Part shown: positions 10,801 through 20,903 of the stretch, piece after piece
Numbering within the stretch: position 1 is the first letter of the stretch
How the letters are laid out: every line of letters starts with the position of its first letter
Source: Gracilariopsis chorda
Lineage: Eukaryota; Rhodophyta; Florideophyceae; Gracilariales; Gracilariaceae
Assembly: GCA_003194525.1 (NCBI GenBank)
Contig: NBIV01000136.1
Location: 1-64,000 of the forward strand
Reading direction: 5' to 3'
Length of the DNA: 64,000 nucleotides
The notes under the pieces: model-generated
Seen by the model: only the letters and a program-made list of their open reading frames with translations
The model's database searches: none
What the model was told of the DNA's origin: nothing
Program-made: the position numbers and the translations under genes

Positions 10801-11839
10801 CGAGTGCGTCTACACCGGAGAGGTACTGGGAGCGCTTGTGATCATTGCTCTTTATGTGGACGACTTGCTCATTGCGAGTCCAAGTATGGAGACAATGAAT
10901 CGCGTAAAGCGTGAACTGTCAAAACGTTTTCAGATGAAGGATCTCAGTGAAGCGCGCATGGTACTTGGGTTCGAGATCCATCGTGATCGATCCAAAAGAC
11001 AGCTGTACCTGACACAGTCTGCATACACGCGTAAGGTCTTAGAACGTTTTGGCATGTTGCAGTGCAAACCAATGGACGCTCCCATGGACTCCGGTGCTGA
11101 CCTCACTAAGGTAGAAGAGCCTCTGACGAACCTCCCGTATCGCCAGGTGATCGGTTGTCTGATGTATCTCTCTGTTGGCACTCGACCGGACATCTCGTTT
11201 GCAGTGTCCAAGCTAGCCAAGTATGTCGAGAAACCTGGAGAGACTCATTGGAAAGCGGTCAAGCGTGTTCTGCGTTACCTCAATGGCACTCGCTCCTTCG
11301 GACTTACTTATGGCACCACGACTGATACTCAGCTGTATGTATACGTAGACTCTGACTGGGCAGGTGATACATCCAACCGCAAGTCCACCAGTGGGTATGT
11401 GTTCATGATGTGCGGTGCTCCTGTGTCTTGGAGCTCGCGCCAACAGGAAGTAGTTGCATTGTCTAGCGCTGAGGCTGAGTATGTGAGTCTGTGCAGTGGG
11501 ACGAAGGAAGCGATCTGGCTGAGACGACTGTGGAGTGGCATTGGCAACGCAAGTGGACTACACGTGGATGAGTCAGTGACGCTAATGGTTGAGCCCACAA
11601 CTGTGTACGTGGACAACCAAGGTTGCATCGACCTTGCTCGAAATGGAGTTGTGAACAAGCGTACTAAGCACATTGATATTCGCTTTCACTTCACCAGAGA
11701 GGCTCTACGCGACAAAGCCGTCCAGTTGCAGTACTGCTCCACGGAAGACATGGTTGCCGATATGCTGACGAAAGCGCTCGGTCGAGTTAAGCTGGCAAGG
11801 TTCCGCGGTGACTGTGGCTTGCTCCCCTTAGACCTTTGA
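7817..11839 (+). CDS. Gag-pol polyprotein of Copia-A1 (Ty1/copia)
   Basis: A 1340-residue single-frame polyprotein in the usual copia order. Gag occupies about residues 1-210. The zinc knuckle CYYCGKKGHIQRNC begins at C213. Protease has DSGA with catalytic Asp 282. Next come the pre-integrase zinc region (about 420-470) and integrase with D479 (HSD), D551 (TDNAGEY) and E587 (NGLAERFNRT), a DD35E arrangement. After an acidic, proline-rich linker comes reverse transcriptase with YVDD at 1013-1016. RNase H has D1178, E1219 and D1266. It copies the element's RNA in particles and integrates the DNA. The start MDSFGG matches gag starts of A2 and A3. All catalytic residues I can check are present. 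There is no separate gag stop or frameshift site, so the Gag excess must arise another way, for example by splicing or processing, as in copia. Confidence 0.97.
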   Translation: MDSFGGIKIEKLGEDNFHVWKQKVELLLALKDLDDHLESTRPTDDDELSAWKKKDSKARAVIGLSISDEHLDHVRDTENAAEMWKAICDVFQRKTLLNRINARRAFYTAKMRDDEKMLHFINRVRHLASDLKSMDVVVEEEDIAMAILCGLPDRFEHLIVAIDTTISDRKLDLEFVKSRLLQEEQRMNDRAKEESGSDTALVGAQSRKKSMVCYYCGKKGHIQRNCFKRQRDEASKEQSAAANPAVQTNLGNEKRGCDSDSDFVCLIATGSVEESISDWIIDSGATAHMTYDESMFDSYSKRESAGVSIGNDSKLEPFGHGSVHLDLAFEGRKSKCRLGEVVHVPKLRYHLLSVSAMCDLGARVVFDKTKVCVYKGNTMIAQGRRIKGLYYLCTAIEVPEDMDNALVTNLSLWHARMAHVNVDGIKHMARNGVVSGLNVDLNQSMDVCDSCVVGKSTRAPTPKQGGERASHPLDLVHSDICGPIQVGSLGGSRFVTFIDDHSRFCFLYMLKTKDEVFHVFVKWLKMVQNQSDRHVKTITARESVLHALRTDNAGEYVSKKFSQELERHGIEHQRTVPYNPHQNGLAERFNRTLMDLVRSMLHHKKLPKSFWAEALNVAVYVRNRVTCKALPSDVTPLEMWSGYEPDLSNLRVFGSRCWYKVVDHKLKKLEQRAVEAIFIGYTSGSNGYKLWDAQKKKVVVSRDVRFDECSGSDQGTDHVDDDDYAEIDISDKPKSNITSTSTKPTDAAQVEPAAPDTPPKEASGSGHDEPTAETEVEPDVPDPPPLRRSTRERRAPTSWWRGTALLTASDDVPSSYSDAVSRPDSKAWTKAMNSEYQSLMEHDTWELVPRPADSNVISSKWVFVQKYEAGDNDEPTVRYKARVVARGFLQIEGVEFSETYAPVVKFTSIRMILSIVAVQDYHLHQMDVKTAFLNGDLEETVYMEQPDGFIKPGNEDLVCLLKKAIYGLRQASRQWFAKMYLFLVGWMGLKPNVADECVYTGEVLGALVIIALYVDDLLIASPSMETMNRVKRELSKRFQMKDLSEARMVLGFEIHRDRSKRQLYLTQSAYTRKVLERFGMLQCKPMDAPMDSGADLTKVEEPLTNLPYRQVIGCLMYLSVGTRPDISFAVSKLAKYVEKPGETHWKAVKRVLRYLNGTRSFGLTYGTTTDTQLYVYVDSDWAGDTSNRKSTSGYVFMMCGAPVSWSSRQQEVVALSSAEAEYVSLCSGTKEAIWLRRLWSGIGNASGLHVDESVTLMVEPTTVYVDNQGCIDLARNGVVNKRTKHIDIRFHFTREALRDKAVQLQYCSTEDMVADMLTKALGRVKLARFRGDCGLLPLDL

Positions 11840-11850
11840 AGTCAGTGACA

Positions 11851-11859
11851 GAGGGGGGG
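11851..11859 (+). promoter_or_regulatory. Polypurine tract of Copia-A1
   Basis: GAGGGGGGG lies between the pol stop (11837-11839) and the 3' LTR, touching the LTR. This is the plus-strand DNA primer site. The complement is seen beside the shared LTR at 3547-3554. Confidence 0.9.
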
Positions 11860-12638
11860 TGTTGGCAGTAGTACCTGTGCTGTCACTGAAAACCAAATGT
11901 TCCGGGGAGCATGGGCTGTTTTAGAGGGTACCTCTGCAAAAGCGCATATGCGCGTGTGCGCGAACCCAACGTGAAACTGGCTTCTGATTGGCTACTGCAA
12001 ATGTACATATGCAACGTGGTGCGTACAAGTGGTATGGCATAACTGGATCGGTTGGACACAACCACGTATCCAGCTACTACAGTGGTCACAGTGTACGTTG
12101 TGTGCAGGGGATACTCATGAAGTGGTTGACACCTGGTACAAGTGGTACAGCAGTGGTTGGTACAATGGTAAGGGTCGCATGCACTGTCAACAGGTTTACA
12201 CATGCACGGTTATATTGATGACGTGGGTGTTGTGTGCATTGCCACATGATGACATGGCACTAACACCACAGGTTACGTGCCGACTTACCGTGACGTGTCG
12301 ACTTACCGTGATGTGTTGGCATGTGCTGGCGTGTGTTGGAGTCGTGAATTTGTGCCCTGTCATGGCCATGTGTATGCACGTAAATATTACAGAACATTGG
12401 TGCGTTGGTGTGCGTTGGTGTAATGAGGTTGTGCTGAGCTGGCTATGTCATGTTAGATGATGATTGGTAGTATTGAGTGTCCCTGCTTAGTGGTTTAGGT
12501 TTTACTTGTAGTTGGTGTTCCCGCGCAATTCGAGTTTAGAGTGGTATATAAGATGTGCCTGAAGGACCTCCAAGTAAATCCAAGCTAGAGCTGGCGAACT
12601 TCCCTTCCATCCCCTCAACTTCCTTTCAACTTTCAACA
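11860..12638 (+). repeat. 3' LTR of Copia-A1
   Basis: A 779-bp LTR, the same length as the 5' LTR and differing at 11 positions by my count. It ends in CAACA, followed by the target duplication. The palindrome GCGCATATGCGC is at 11942-11953 and the TATA box at 12545-12551. Confidence 0.95.
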
Positions 12639-12643
12639 GGTTG
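12639..12643. repeat. Target-site duplication of A1, right copy (GGTTG)
   Basis: Second copy of the 5-bp duplication flanking A1. From here the A3 integrase sequence resumes (complement of GGCCGAACGGTTCAACC). Confidence 0.95.
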
Positions 12644-14412
12644 AACCGTTCGGCCAGACCATTCTGATGTGGATCGTAAGGCACCGTTCGCTGATGTTCA
12701 ATACCGTGACGTTCAAGCTCTTGTGAAAACTTCTTTGGCACATATTCACCAGCATTGTCTGTGCGTAACGCATGTAGCACAGACTCACATGCGGTGATGG
12801 TTTTCACATGTCGGTCACTCTGATTTTGAACCATCTTGAGCCACTTCACAATCACGTGGAACACCGCATCCTTGGTCTTGAGCATGTACAAGAAGCAAAA
12901 ACGGGAGTGATCATCGATGAATGTGACGAAGTAGCGTGAACCTCCCAAGGAACCTACTTGGATTGGACCACAAATGTCCGAATGCACTAGGTCCAATGGG
13001 TGCGAAGCCCGTTCCCCCCCTTGCTTGGGAGTTGGAGCACGTGTGTATATTCCCACTGCACAAGAGTCACACACATCCATCGATTGATTGAAGTCCACAT
13101 TCAGCCCTGACACAACACCGTTACGAGCCATATGTTTGATACCATCCAAATTCACATGAGCCATTCGAGCATGCCATAGTGACAGGTCAGTCACAAGTGC
13201 GTTGTCCATGTCTTTTGGTACTTCAATCGCGGTACATAGGTAGTACAGTCCTTTGATGCGGCGGCCCTGGGCGATCATGGTGTTGCCTTTCTATACACAT
13301 ACTTTGGTTTTGTCAAACACCACTCGCGCACCAAGGTCACACATCGCAGATACTGACAGCAGATGATACCTTAGAGTTGGTACGTGCACTACTTCACCCA
13401 ACTGGCACTTGCTATTACGCCCTTCAACAGCGAGATCGAGATGGACACTGCCATGACCAAGAGACTCCAGCTTCGATTCATTACCGATGCTCACACCGGC
13501 AGATTCTATTTTGCTATAACTGTCAAACATGGACTCGTCATACGTCATATGGGCGGTGGCACCAGAGTCAATAATCCAGTCACTGGTACTTTCTTCCACA
13601 GAACCTGTCGCAATGAGACAAACAAAGTCAGAGTCACTGTCACATACTCGTTTCTCGTTGCCGAGATCGGTCTGCACAGCTGGGTTTGCGGCAGCACTCT
13701 GCTATTTGCTAGCTTCGTCACGTTGTCTCTTGAAACCGTTTCACTGGATATGCCCCTTCTTACCACAGTAGTAGCACATCATGGACTTCTTTCGTGACTG
13801 CGCACCGACCAAAGCCGTGTCACTTCCGGACTCCTCCTTGGCACGATCGTTCATTCGCTGTTCCTCTTGCAGCAAACGACTCTTCACAAACTCTAAATCG
13901 AGTTTGCGATCACCAATCGTGGTGTCAATAGCGACAATGAGGTGTTCCAAACGGTCTGGTAGCCCACATAGGATTGCCATAGCGATGTCTTCTTCCTCAA
14001 CCACTACGTACATCCTCTTCAGATCCGATGCAAGATGACGAACACGATTGATGAAGTGTAACATTTTCTCATCATCTCGCATCTTGGCTGTGTAGAAGGC
14101 ACGTCTTGCATTGATTCGGTTGAGCAGCGTTTTACGCTGGAACACATCGCAAATGGCTTTCCACATTTCCGCAGCAATCTCGATATCTCTCACATGGTCC
14201 AAATGCTCATCACTAATGCTGAGACCAATAACAGCCCTGGCCTTGGCGTCTTTCTTCTTCCATGCTGACAACTCGTCATCTTCCGTAGGCCTGGTTGATT
14301 CAAGATGGTCATCGAAGTCCTTGAGTGCAAGTAGCAACTCAACCTTTTGCTTCCATACATGGACGTTATCCTCGCCCAACTTTTCAATCTTGAGGCCACC
14401 GAATGAATCCAT
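12639..14412 (-). pseudogene. Copia-A3 gag, protease and integrase front
   Basis: Starts at an ATG at 14412 (MDSFGGLKIEKLGED) and reads through a complete gag to a stop inside the zinc knuckle (GHIQ, stop, near 13742), where A1 has an arginine codon. Protease (13677-13291, DSGATAHM) follows, then integrase from about 13278 with HSDICGP and RTDNAGEY, up to the point where A1 is inserted. A stop separates protease from the integrase part near 13290. Apart from these it is close to A1, so A3 decayed less than the B-D elements. Confidence 0.93.
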
Positions 14413-15632
14413 GCTTGGTAGATGTCAACAAATAGCACAGGTGCGATGAAAGACCTACGGCACTTAACTACTACAAAAATGGAAACAAAGACAACAATAA
14501 CAACAAAAACAACGACAACAACAACAACAAAACTTCAAATTCGGGCGCACTGACGGGAGATACTACCTCCGCTACCCTAGGTTGTCGGACCCCTGGCCCC
14601 CAGAGATGCTCCGGGTACAAGACGTCTTCTTCCGTCTGCCTTCTACTACGTCTAAGGAGAAGATGCGTCGCTCTCTTCGAGGCTTCCAGAGGATGGTTAA
14701 TGACCCAAGATATGCCTTCACCCAGTATAACCCTCTCTGTCCTCTTGCAAGAACTTGCGCGACCTAGCAACTGAAGCTACTATGGCAAACAGAGTACGCT
14801 GCTAACGCGCAACCACTTAAGGTCACATGCGGCCTGATCCTAAGAAGGAGGTCAGCCTACGCCACATCGCCTCCCCGCACAAACGACCAAGGGTCAGATG
14901 CACGGATCAAAAGCTCGTTATGGAATACCTTCGCAACAGCCCAAGAATCCCGACACGCAGTCAGGATCAAAACAAATAATTCAATCACCCGCACCAGCGC
15001 AGTACGCCACGGCACCCCGTCCACAGATGCACCCGCTGAACTTACCAGGTCTTAACGACCGTCACCGTTATCTGTCCAAATGGACCGGTGGGAAGCCGCT
15101 CGCCAGTACACCCGCTTTGGTTCAAGCCGCCAGGCTCACGTCCTGGGATACCTGGAATCACCCAAAGTAACCCGGATCAACCGCTCGTCGCACTGGAAAC
15201 CAGATGATGACCGAGAAACACGAAATACAAACAACTGCTGAGCACACGGTCACGGAGCCCAGACTTCGAAACTAGACCGACTCGACCTCACGGATACGAC
15301 CAGACAAACGACTCGGGGACCCCAAAACACAAGATAGAGGGAGTGTCACACACAAAGTAGATAGCGATCGACAACACGGGCAACAACGGAGGCCCAACTC
15401 AACAACGATAGGAAGTAAACGTCGAACCACTACCACCACAACGCCCTCAGGGAGGAACGCAAACCAAAAGGAGAATGACCAACACCGACCAACAATGAGA
15501 TCAAGACACCCGACGCAAAGAGGAAAGAGAAAACAACGCCGAAAGGGTTGAACGGCGGTCAGGGAGAGCGGCGACAGACGAGCGATAAGGAAAGGGATAG
15601 GGGCAGCGGTCAGCGGGGCTGGGCCCATAACC
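14413..15632 (-). other. Copia-A3 5' leader with primer-binding site
   Basis: A 1.2-kb leader collinear with those of A1 and A2. The primer site (inverse CTGGGCCCATAACC) touches the LTR at 15619-15632. The conserved leader block lies near 14543-14600, and an AAC-rich tract near 14490-14530. No coding region is supported. Confidence 0.85.
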
Positions 15633-16372
15633 TGTTGAAAGTTGTAAGGAAGTTGAGGGGATGGAAGGGAAGTTCGCCAGCTCTAGCTTGGATTTACTTG
15701 GACGTCCTTCAGGCACATCTTATATACCACTCTAAACTCGAATTGCGCGGGAACACCAACCTAACATGACATAGCCAGCTCAGCACAACCTCATTACATC
15801 AACGCACACCAACGCACCAACGTTCCGTAATAGTTACGTGCATACACATGACCATGACAAGGCACAAATTCATGACTCCAACACACGCCAGCACATGCCA
15901 ACACATCACGGTAAGTCAACACGTCACGGTAAGTAGGCACGTAACCTGTGGTGTTAGTGCCATGTCATCAAGTGGCAATGCATCAAGTGGCAATGCACAC
16001 AACACCCACGTCGTCAATATTCCCCTGCATGTGTAAACCTGTTGACAGTGCATGCGCACCTTACAATTTTACCAACCACTGCTGTACCACTTGTACCAGG
16101 TGTCAACCACTTCACCAGTATCCCCTGCACACAACGTACACTGTGACCACTGTAGTAGCTGGACACGTGGGTGTGTCCAACCGATCCAGTTATGCCATAC
16201 CACTTGTACGCACCACGTTGCATATGTACATTTGCAGTAGCCAATCAGAAGCCAGTTTCACGTTGGGTTCGCGCACACGCGCATATGCACTTTTGCAGAG
16301 GTACCCTCCAAAACAGCCCATGCTCCCCGGAACATTTGGTTTTCAGTGACAGCACAGGTAGTACTGCCAACA
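15633..16372 (-). repeat. 5' LTR of Copia-A3, with internal deletion
   Basis: A 740-bp LTR of family A. Compared with A1 it lacks about 55 bp just upstream of the TATA box, the part with TTAGGTTTTACTTGTAG and GGTAGTATTGAGTGTCC: GGGAACACCAAC joins directly to CTAACATGACATAG near 15750-15762. The terminal repeats and palindrome remain. The deletion removes the conserved promoter-proximal stretch. Confidence 0.9.
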
Positions 16373-17116
16373 AAAATGAAGCAGAGTGAGGGACCCGATG
16401 CTTAGAAAGTTGACCAGAAGCTAATATGAATGCCTGATCGCGATACAGCTATTGACTTGCAGCTGATGTCACACTATGAGGAGGGAACTGGAGCGGAGTA
16501 TCTTAACACTCAACGGCGAGGGCGCCAGCGGAGACCGTGTAACCAAGTCTCAACACTTCTCCAGACGCGTCTGGTACGCGAATCACAGGCGGAGGTCGGG
16601 TCCTCTACGCCCGGAGGATACTCACGAGTAGCTCTGAAGCAAACTCGGAAATGAAAATATCTTCGTAAAGGCGGGCGCACTGACGGGAGAAAATACCTCC
16701 GCTACCCTAAGGGTTGAACCCCTGCACCCTGGTAACTCTCTCCAGGTGAGGTACGAAATTCTTCTTGACCTACCCTGTTCTGCGCACTTCAGAACGAGGG
16801 GCTTCACAATTCGTACGTGTCGTCCCAGGGAGGTTAGTAGCTGTCGAGATAAGCGTTCACCAGTTAACCCCTGCTAGAAACTTGCAGGAAAATAGCGCGG
16901 TCTTCCTTGTGCCCTGAAGCAATGGAGCCGGGATCGGAACAGGTGCAGGTCGGCTTACCAGAGAAGGGGTCTCTGAACGCCTTGCCTACTTTCACCACAG
17001 CACCAAATACTTCCACAAGACTCGCAAAGATGATCTGCGCAAGAAGATGAATCCAACGAAAAGAAAGTCAAAAGAGCGTGACGTCTGCAAAATATCGACG
17101 CTCTGGGCCCATAACC
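16373..17116 (-). other. Copia-B1 5' leader fragment
   Basis: Family B leader in minus orientation, cut on the left by the family A array. It holds the perfect 14-bp palindrome CCAGACGCGTCTGG (16561-16574), the conserved leader block (about 16671-16725) and the primer site beside the LTR (about 17104-17115, inverse GGGCCCATAACC). No gag remains; it would continue beyond the A array, left of the window. Confidence 0.82.
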
Positions 17117-17932
17117 TCATGATGTAAATGATAGTTGGGCTTCGGTGGAAATGAAAAAGGAAAGAAAGAAAGAAAGAAAATAAAGAGTGAAGGTTGCCAG
17201 GCTTGGGGCAAGTTCACTTGGTAGTGCAACTTCAACGAGTTATATAGCACCTCTACGTCACACTATATCTACAAAAAAACCCAATACCACTAAGTGGGGA
17301 CACCCAATACTACCAATCATAATCAAACCTAACACAATAAGGGTTGCACACACTGATTACAGCTTAGTACAACCATGCATAACAACATTAAAACACATTA
17401 CAACCACGCACACCAAGTGAACCAAACAGCCAACAATGCGCAACAAGTGAACCAGACATGCCAACAATGTGCCAGCATGTTACAGCACTCTGTAAACACT
17501 TACTTGCATCATTATGACTATGACAAAGCACAAATTCACATGCCACCACATCCATGTACATACCCTAGGTGTGTTGCGTGCATGGCACGTGCTTACTTGC
17601 ATAACTGCACATATGCAACACCTGCATGTACCTTTAAACCAGATGTAGCCACACATATTCCTAAGTACAATGCCCATTCACCTTATGCCAAGTGGCCAGT
17701 TCCGTGCCCAGGAGCCACAGAATGCATAACACTTGTAGCCAATACGTTGCATATGAGTATTTGCAGCAGCCAATCATATGCCCGTTTCACGTTGGGTTTG
17801 AGAACACACGCATATGCGCTTTTGCAAAGCAGCTCCCAAAAACAGCCCTCTGTTATATGAAACTTTGTTTCCAAGTGCTGCACCATCATGTCCCAGAACT
17901 ACCAGGCACTCGACCATGTGCTAACATCAACA
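17117..17932 (-). repeat. LTR of family B (5' LTR of B1)
   Basis: An LTR of about 816 bp. It starts (sense) TGTTGATGTTAGCACATGG and ends near CATTTACATCATGA, next to the primer site. It carries the CCCAACGTGAAAC and ATTGGCT motifs and a TTTC microsatellite close to the 3' end. On its right, plus-strand pol sequence of another B element begins directly, so no target duplication can be read. Confidence 0.88.
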
Positions 17933-19803
17933 CTACCCTTCTCGGATGTGAACCTCAGGTTATTGAAAGTGCTGCTAGTTCCGAATTTTGGATATAACCT
18001 ATTATCTTTAGGTCGCTTAGCTGACAAGGGTATCCAGTCACTGTTCTGTGGCAAGGAGGTAACCCTACAAGATGAGGACGGGTTTGACATTGAAGGTGGG
18101 ACTCGTCATAATCGTTCCCGTCTATACATGCTACCCAACCCCATTGACCATTGGGATACATCCAAGATGCTTTCTGCAACAGACGACAGCACAAGTACAT
18201 TGTGCAATCGCAGACTGGCACATATGAATGAGCATGACCTACAAAACGTTCATGAACATGTCGACGGAGTCCCAAAACTCAAGTGCATGGAGTAGATATG
18301 TCGATCGTGTCGGCTTGGCAAAGCACATAAACTGCCATTTCTGGGCAATTTCGAAAGATCTGACAACGTTGGCGACATTGTGCACTCAGACATTATGGGT
18401 CCATTAGTGCTATCGTTCCCAGATCGATTCTGGTATGCATCTGGATTTGTGGATGATCACTCGCGATATGCAGTACTTGGGTTCATGATGCATAGGTCTG
18501 AGATTGCACAAGTGTTCTTGGGTATGAGGCAGAAGCTCAAACAGCTTGGAGGAGAGCATGTGCTTATTCGAAAGCTGCACTCTGACGATGCAGGAGAGTA
18601 CATTGCCTTGCAAGAGAATCCCAAGAATGGTCTCCAGGAGGTATCGTTTTCTCCACCGTATACCCCAGAACATAATGCTATTGCAGAGCGCATAATCGCA
18701 CTATGGGTGAAGCTGCCTGAGCTTTGCTCATTCAAGCAAATCTTCCAGAATGTTTGTGGTCGTATGCACTAAAACATGTTATTTATGTTCGCAATAGAGT
18801 GCTGCACTCCACCACTGGCGTAACACCGTATGTGCTAGTGGCTGAAACCAGGGCTTCTTTGAAGTATGTCAGAGTATTTGGATGTGCCGCATATGTATTA
18901 AAAATGAACCCGAGCACCAAGTTCGAGTCTCGTGCACTTGAGAGAGTGTACTTGCAGACTCTTGAGCATGGTGTTTATGAGGTCCTAGTTACTGATGAAG
19001 ACGATATTCCTCGAATGGTAACGTCCCGTCATGTCACTTTTGATGAATCTAGGTTCCCTGGTGCACCATATCTCAGCAACTATATGGATGACGAAAGCAC
19101 ATCAGATAGTACTTATCATTCTGAGAACGATATGGATAGCATCAGTTCGGATGAATTCTCTGTTGATGATGTTGAGAACATCATGTCAAACTCAGAAAAT
19201 GGTACCACAGACCACCCTGAGGCACCAACAGACATTATGGTTGACCCTGCGACGGTGAACTTAGATGCTGCCGAGGACAGTTTGAGTGATGAAAAGCAGT
19301 CAAATGACGATGGAGGTGACATTGAACATGAAAATGTTGACTCTGAGTCACAGTCACGGTATCCTCGTCGCACAAGGCGTGCACCACAACGCTGGTGGCA
19401 TATGGCTGGCACTGCCAAATCTAAGGTTGACGTGACCATGAATGATGATCCCACACTAGAGGAAGCACTGTCTGCCATCCCAACTGAAAGAGAGCAATGG
19501 CTAAATGCCATTGATGAAGAGTTGGCATCTTTAGAATACAAGGCTACATGGATTCCTGATGGCTCACCAAAGTCCGAGCCACTACCAACGCATGTCATAC
19601 TGAAGGCGAAACGTGACGCAGATGACTCCGTTGACCGATTTAGAGCTCGGATAGTGGCTGGGGGCAACCAGCAGACATATGGTCAGGACTACTTAGAGAC
19701 GTATGCGCCAGTTGTTTTGTTCAATTTGGTTCGCATGTTCCTGTACCTGATGTTGTGCATGCAGATGTTTGTTGCACAAATTGACATAAAGACAGCGTTC
19801 CTA
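17933..19803 (+). pseudogene. Copia-B2 pol fragment (protease end, integrase, RT start)
   Basis: Plus-strand family B pol, starting in the late protease region (LLVPNFGYNL) and running through the zinc region, integrase (HSDIMGP, HSDDAGEY, HNAIAER) and an acidic Asp/Ser-rich linker with the basic motif RYPRRTRRAPQRWW, into the first RT block (DIKTAFL). A TAG stop lies at about 18294 and a one-base deletion after HNAIAER (about 18693). It is cut at 19803 by an inverted LTR B. Catalytic integrase residues are present despite the breaks. Confidence 0.9.
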
Positions 19804-20054
19804 ATTATGTAAACGATGGTTGGGCTTCGGCGGAAATGATAAAGAAAAGAAAGAAAGAAGAGAAAGAGGGAAGGTTGCCAGGCTTGGGGCGAGTGCACTT
19901 GGTAGTGCAACTTCAGCGTGTTATATAGCACCTCTACGTCACACTACAACTACAAGAAAACCCCATACCACTAAGTGGGGACACCCAATACTACCAATCT
20001 TAAACAGACATAACACAATAAGGGTTGCACACACTGATTACAGCTATGTACAAC
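19804..20054 (-). repeat. Partial LTR B, inverse orientation
   Basis: The last 250 bp (sense) of an LTR B, with the TTTC tract, GCTATATAA promoter box and GTGTCCCCACTTAGTGG. It joins pol of B2 on the left and ends at another LTR B start at 20055. Confidence 0.82.
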
Positions 20055-20112
20055 TGTTGATGTTAGCACATGGTCTAGTGCCTGGTAGTCCTTGGACATC
20101 ATGGTGCAGTGT
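20055..20112 (+). repeat. First 58 bp of an LTR B
   Basis: TGTTGATGTTAGCACATGG... in plus orientation, cut off by LTR A at 20113. It appears to have been inserted into the inverse LTR B on its left and then interrupted; the remaining parts are not adjacent. Confidence 0.8.
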
Positions 20113-20903
20113 TGAAAGTTGTAAGGACGTTGAGGGGATGGAAGGGAAGTTCGCCAGCTCTAGCTTGGATTTACTTGGACGTCCTTCAGGCACATCTTAT
20201 ATACCACTCTAAATTCGAATTGCGCGGGAACACCAACTACAAGTAAAACCTAAACCACTAAGCAGGGACACTCAATATTACCAATCATCATCTAACATGA
20301 CATAGCCAGCTCAGCACAACCTCATTACATCAACGCACACCAACGCACCAACGTTCCGTAGTAGTTACGTGCATACACATGACCATGACAAGGCACAAAT
20401 TCATGACTCCAACAGACGCCAGCACATGCCAACACATCACGGTAAGTCAACACGTCACGGTAAGTCGGCACGTAACCTGTGGTGTTAATGCCGTGTCATC
20501 AAGTGGCAATGCATCAAATGGCAATGCACACAACACCCACGTCATCAATATACCCCTGCATGTGTAAACCTGTTGACAGTGCATGCGCACCTTACCATTG
20601 TACCAACCACTGCTGTACCACTTGTACCAGCTGTCAATCACTTCACCAGTATCCTCTGCACACAACGTACACTGTGACCACTGTAGTAGCTGGACACGTG
20701 GGTGTGTCCAACCGATCCATTTATGCCATACCACTTGTACGCACCACGTTGCATATGTACATTTGCAGTAGCCAATCAGAAGCCAGTTTCACGTTGGGTT
20801 CGCGCACACGCGCATATGCACTTTTGCAGAGGTACCCTCCAAAACAGCCCATGCTCCCCGGAACATTTGGTTTTCAGTGACAGCACAGGTACTACTGGTA
20901 ACA
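20113..20903 (-). repeat. Stand-alone LTR of family A
   Basis: A 791-bp family A LTR without internal region, with sense ends TGTTACCAG and CAACA. The left flank is LTR B (GTGCAG) and the right flank family B gag (TCGGCC), so the 5-bp flanks do not match. It is either a product of recombination between different insertions or a solo LTR whose flank was rearranged. Confidence 0.88.

Larger units (their letters stand above)
5819..12638 (+). mobile_element. Copia-A1, structurally intact LTR retrotransposon
   Basis: A 6820-bp element with two 779-bp LTRs, primer site, long leader, one unbroken gag-pol frame, polypurine tract and a 5-bp target duplication GGTTG. By eye the LTRs differ at 11 positions (about 98.6% identity), so the insertion is young compared with its neighbours but not brand new. 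It sits inside the integrase region of A3, an older copy of the same family in the opposite orientation. It is the only element in the window that could encode its own movement, and could also supply proteins to relatives. Confidence 0.97.
2746..16372 (-). mobile_element. Copia-A3, family A LTR retrotransposon split by A1
   Basis: A minus-strand family A element with its 5' LTR at 15633-16372, leader 14413-15632, gag-pol 14412-12639 continuing at 5818-3567, and its 3' LTR at 2746-3546. The intact element A1 (5819-12638) is inserted in its integrase-coding part. Rejoining the flanks at the GGTTG duplication gives continuous integrase homology. Several stops and frameshifts show that A3 is dead. 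The right end abuts a family B leader; a 5-bp candidate target duplication there (AAAAT) cannot be tested because the other end of the tandem array is outside the window. Confidence 0.9.

Noticed and set aside
13384-14449. Plus-strand frames opposite A3 gag and protease
   Set aside because: Complementary-strand shadows of the copia gene; the same pattern occurs opposite A1.
16373-17116. Possible host gene or tRNA in the gap between elements
   Set aside because: The stretch aligns with family B leaders elsewhere in the window (22194-22842, 47103-47763). The GGTTCAACCC stretch resembles a tRNA T-arm but no cloverleaf can be drawn.
17160-17180. AAAG/CTTT microsatellites as separate repeats
   Set aside because: They are a constant part of the LTR B 3' end in all copies.
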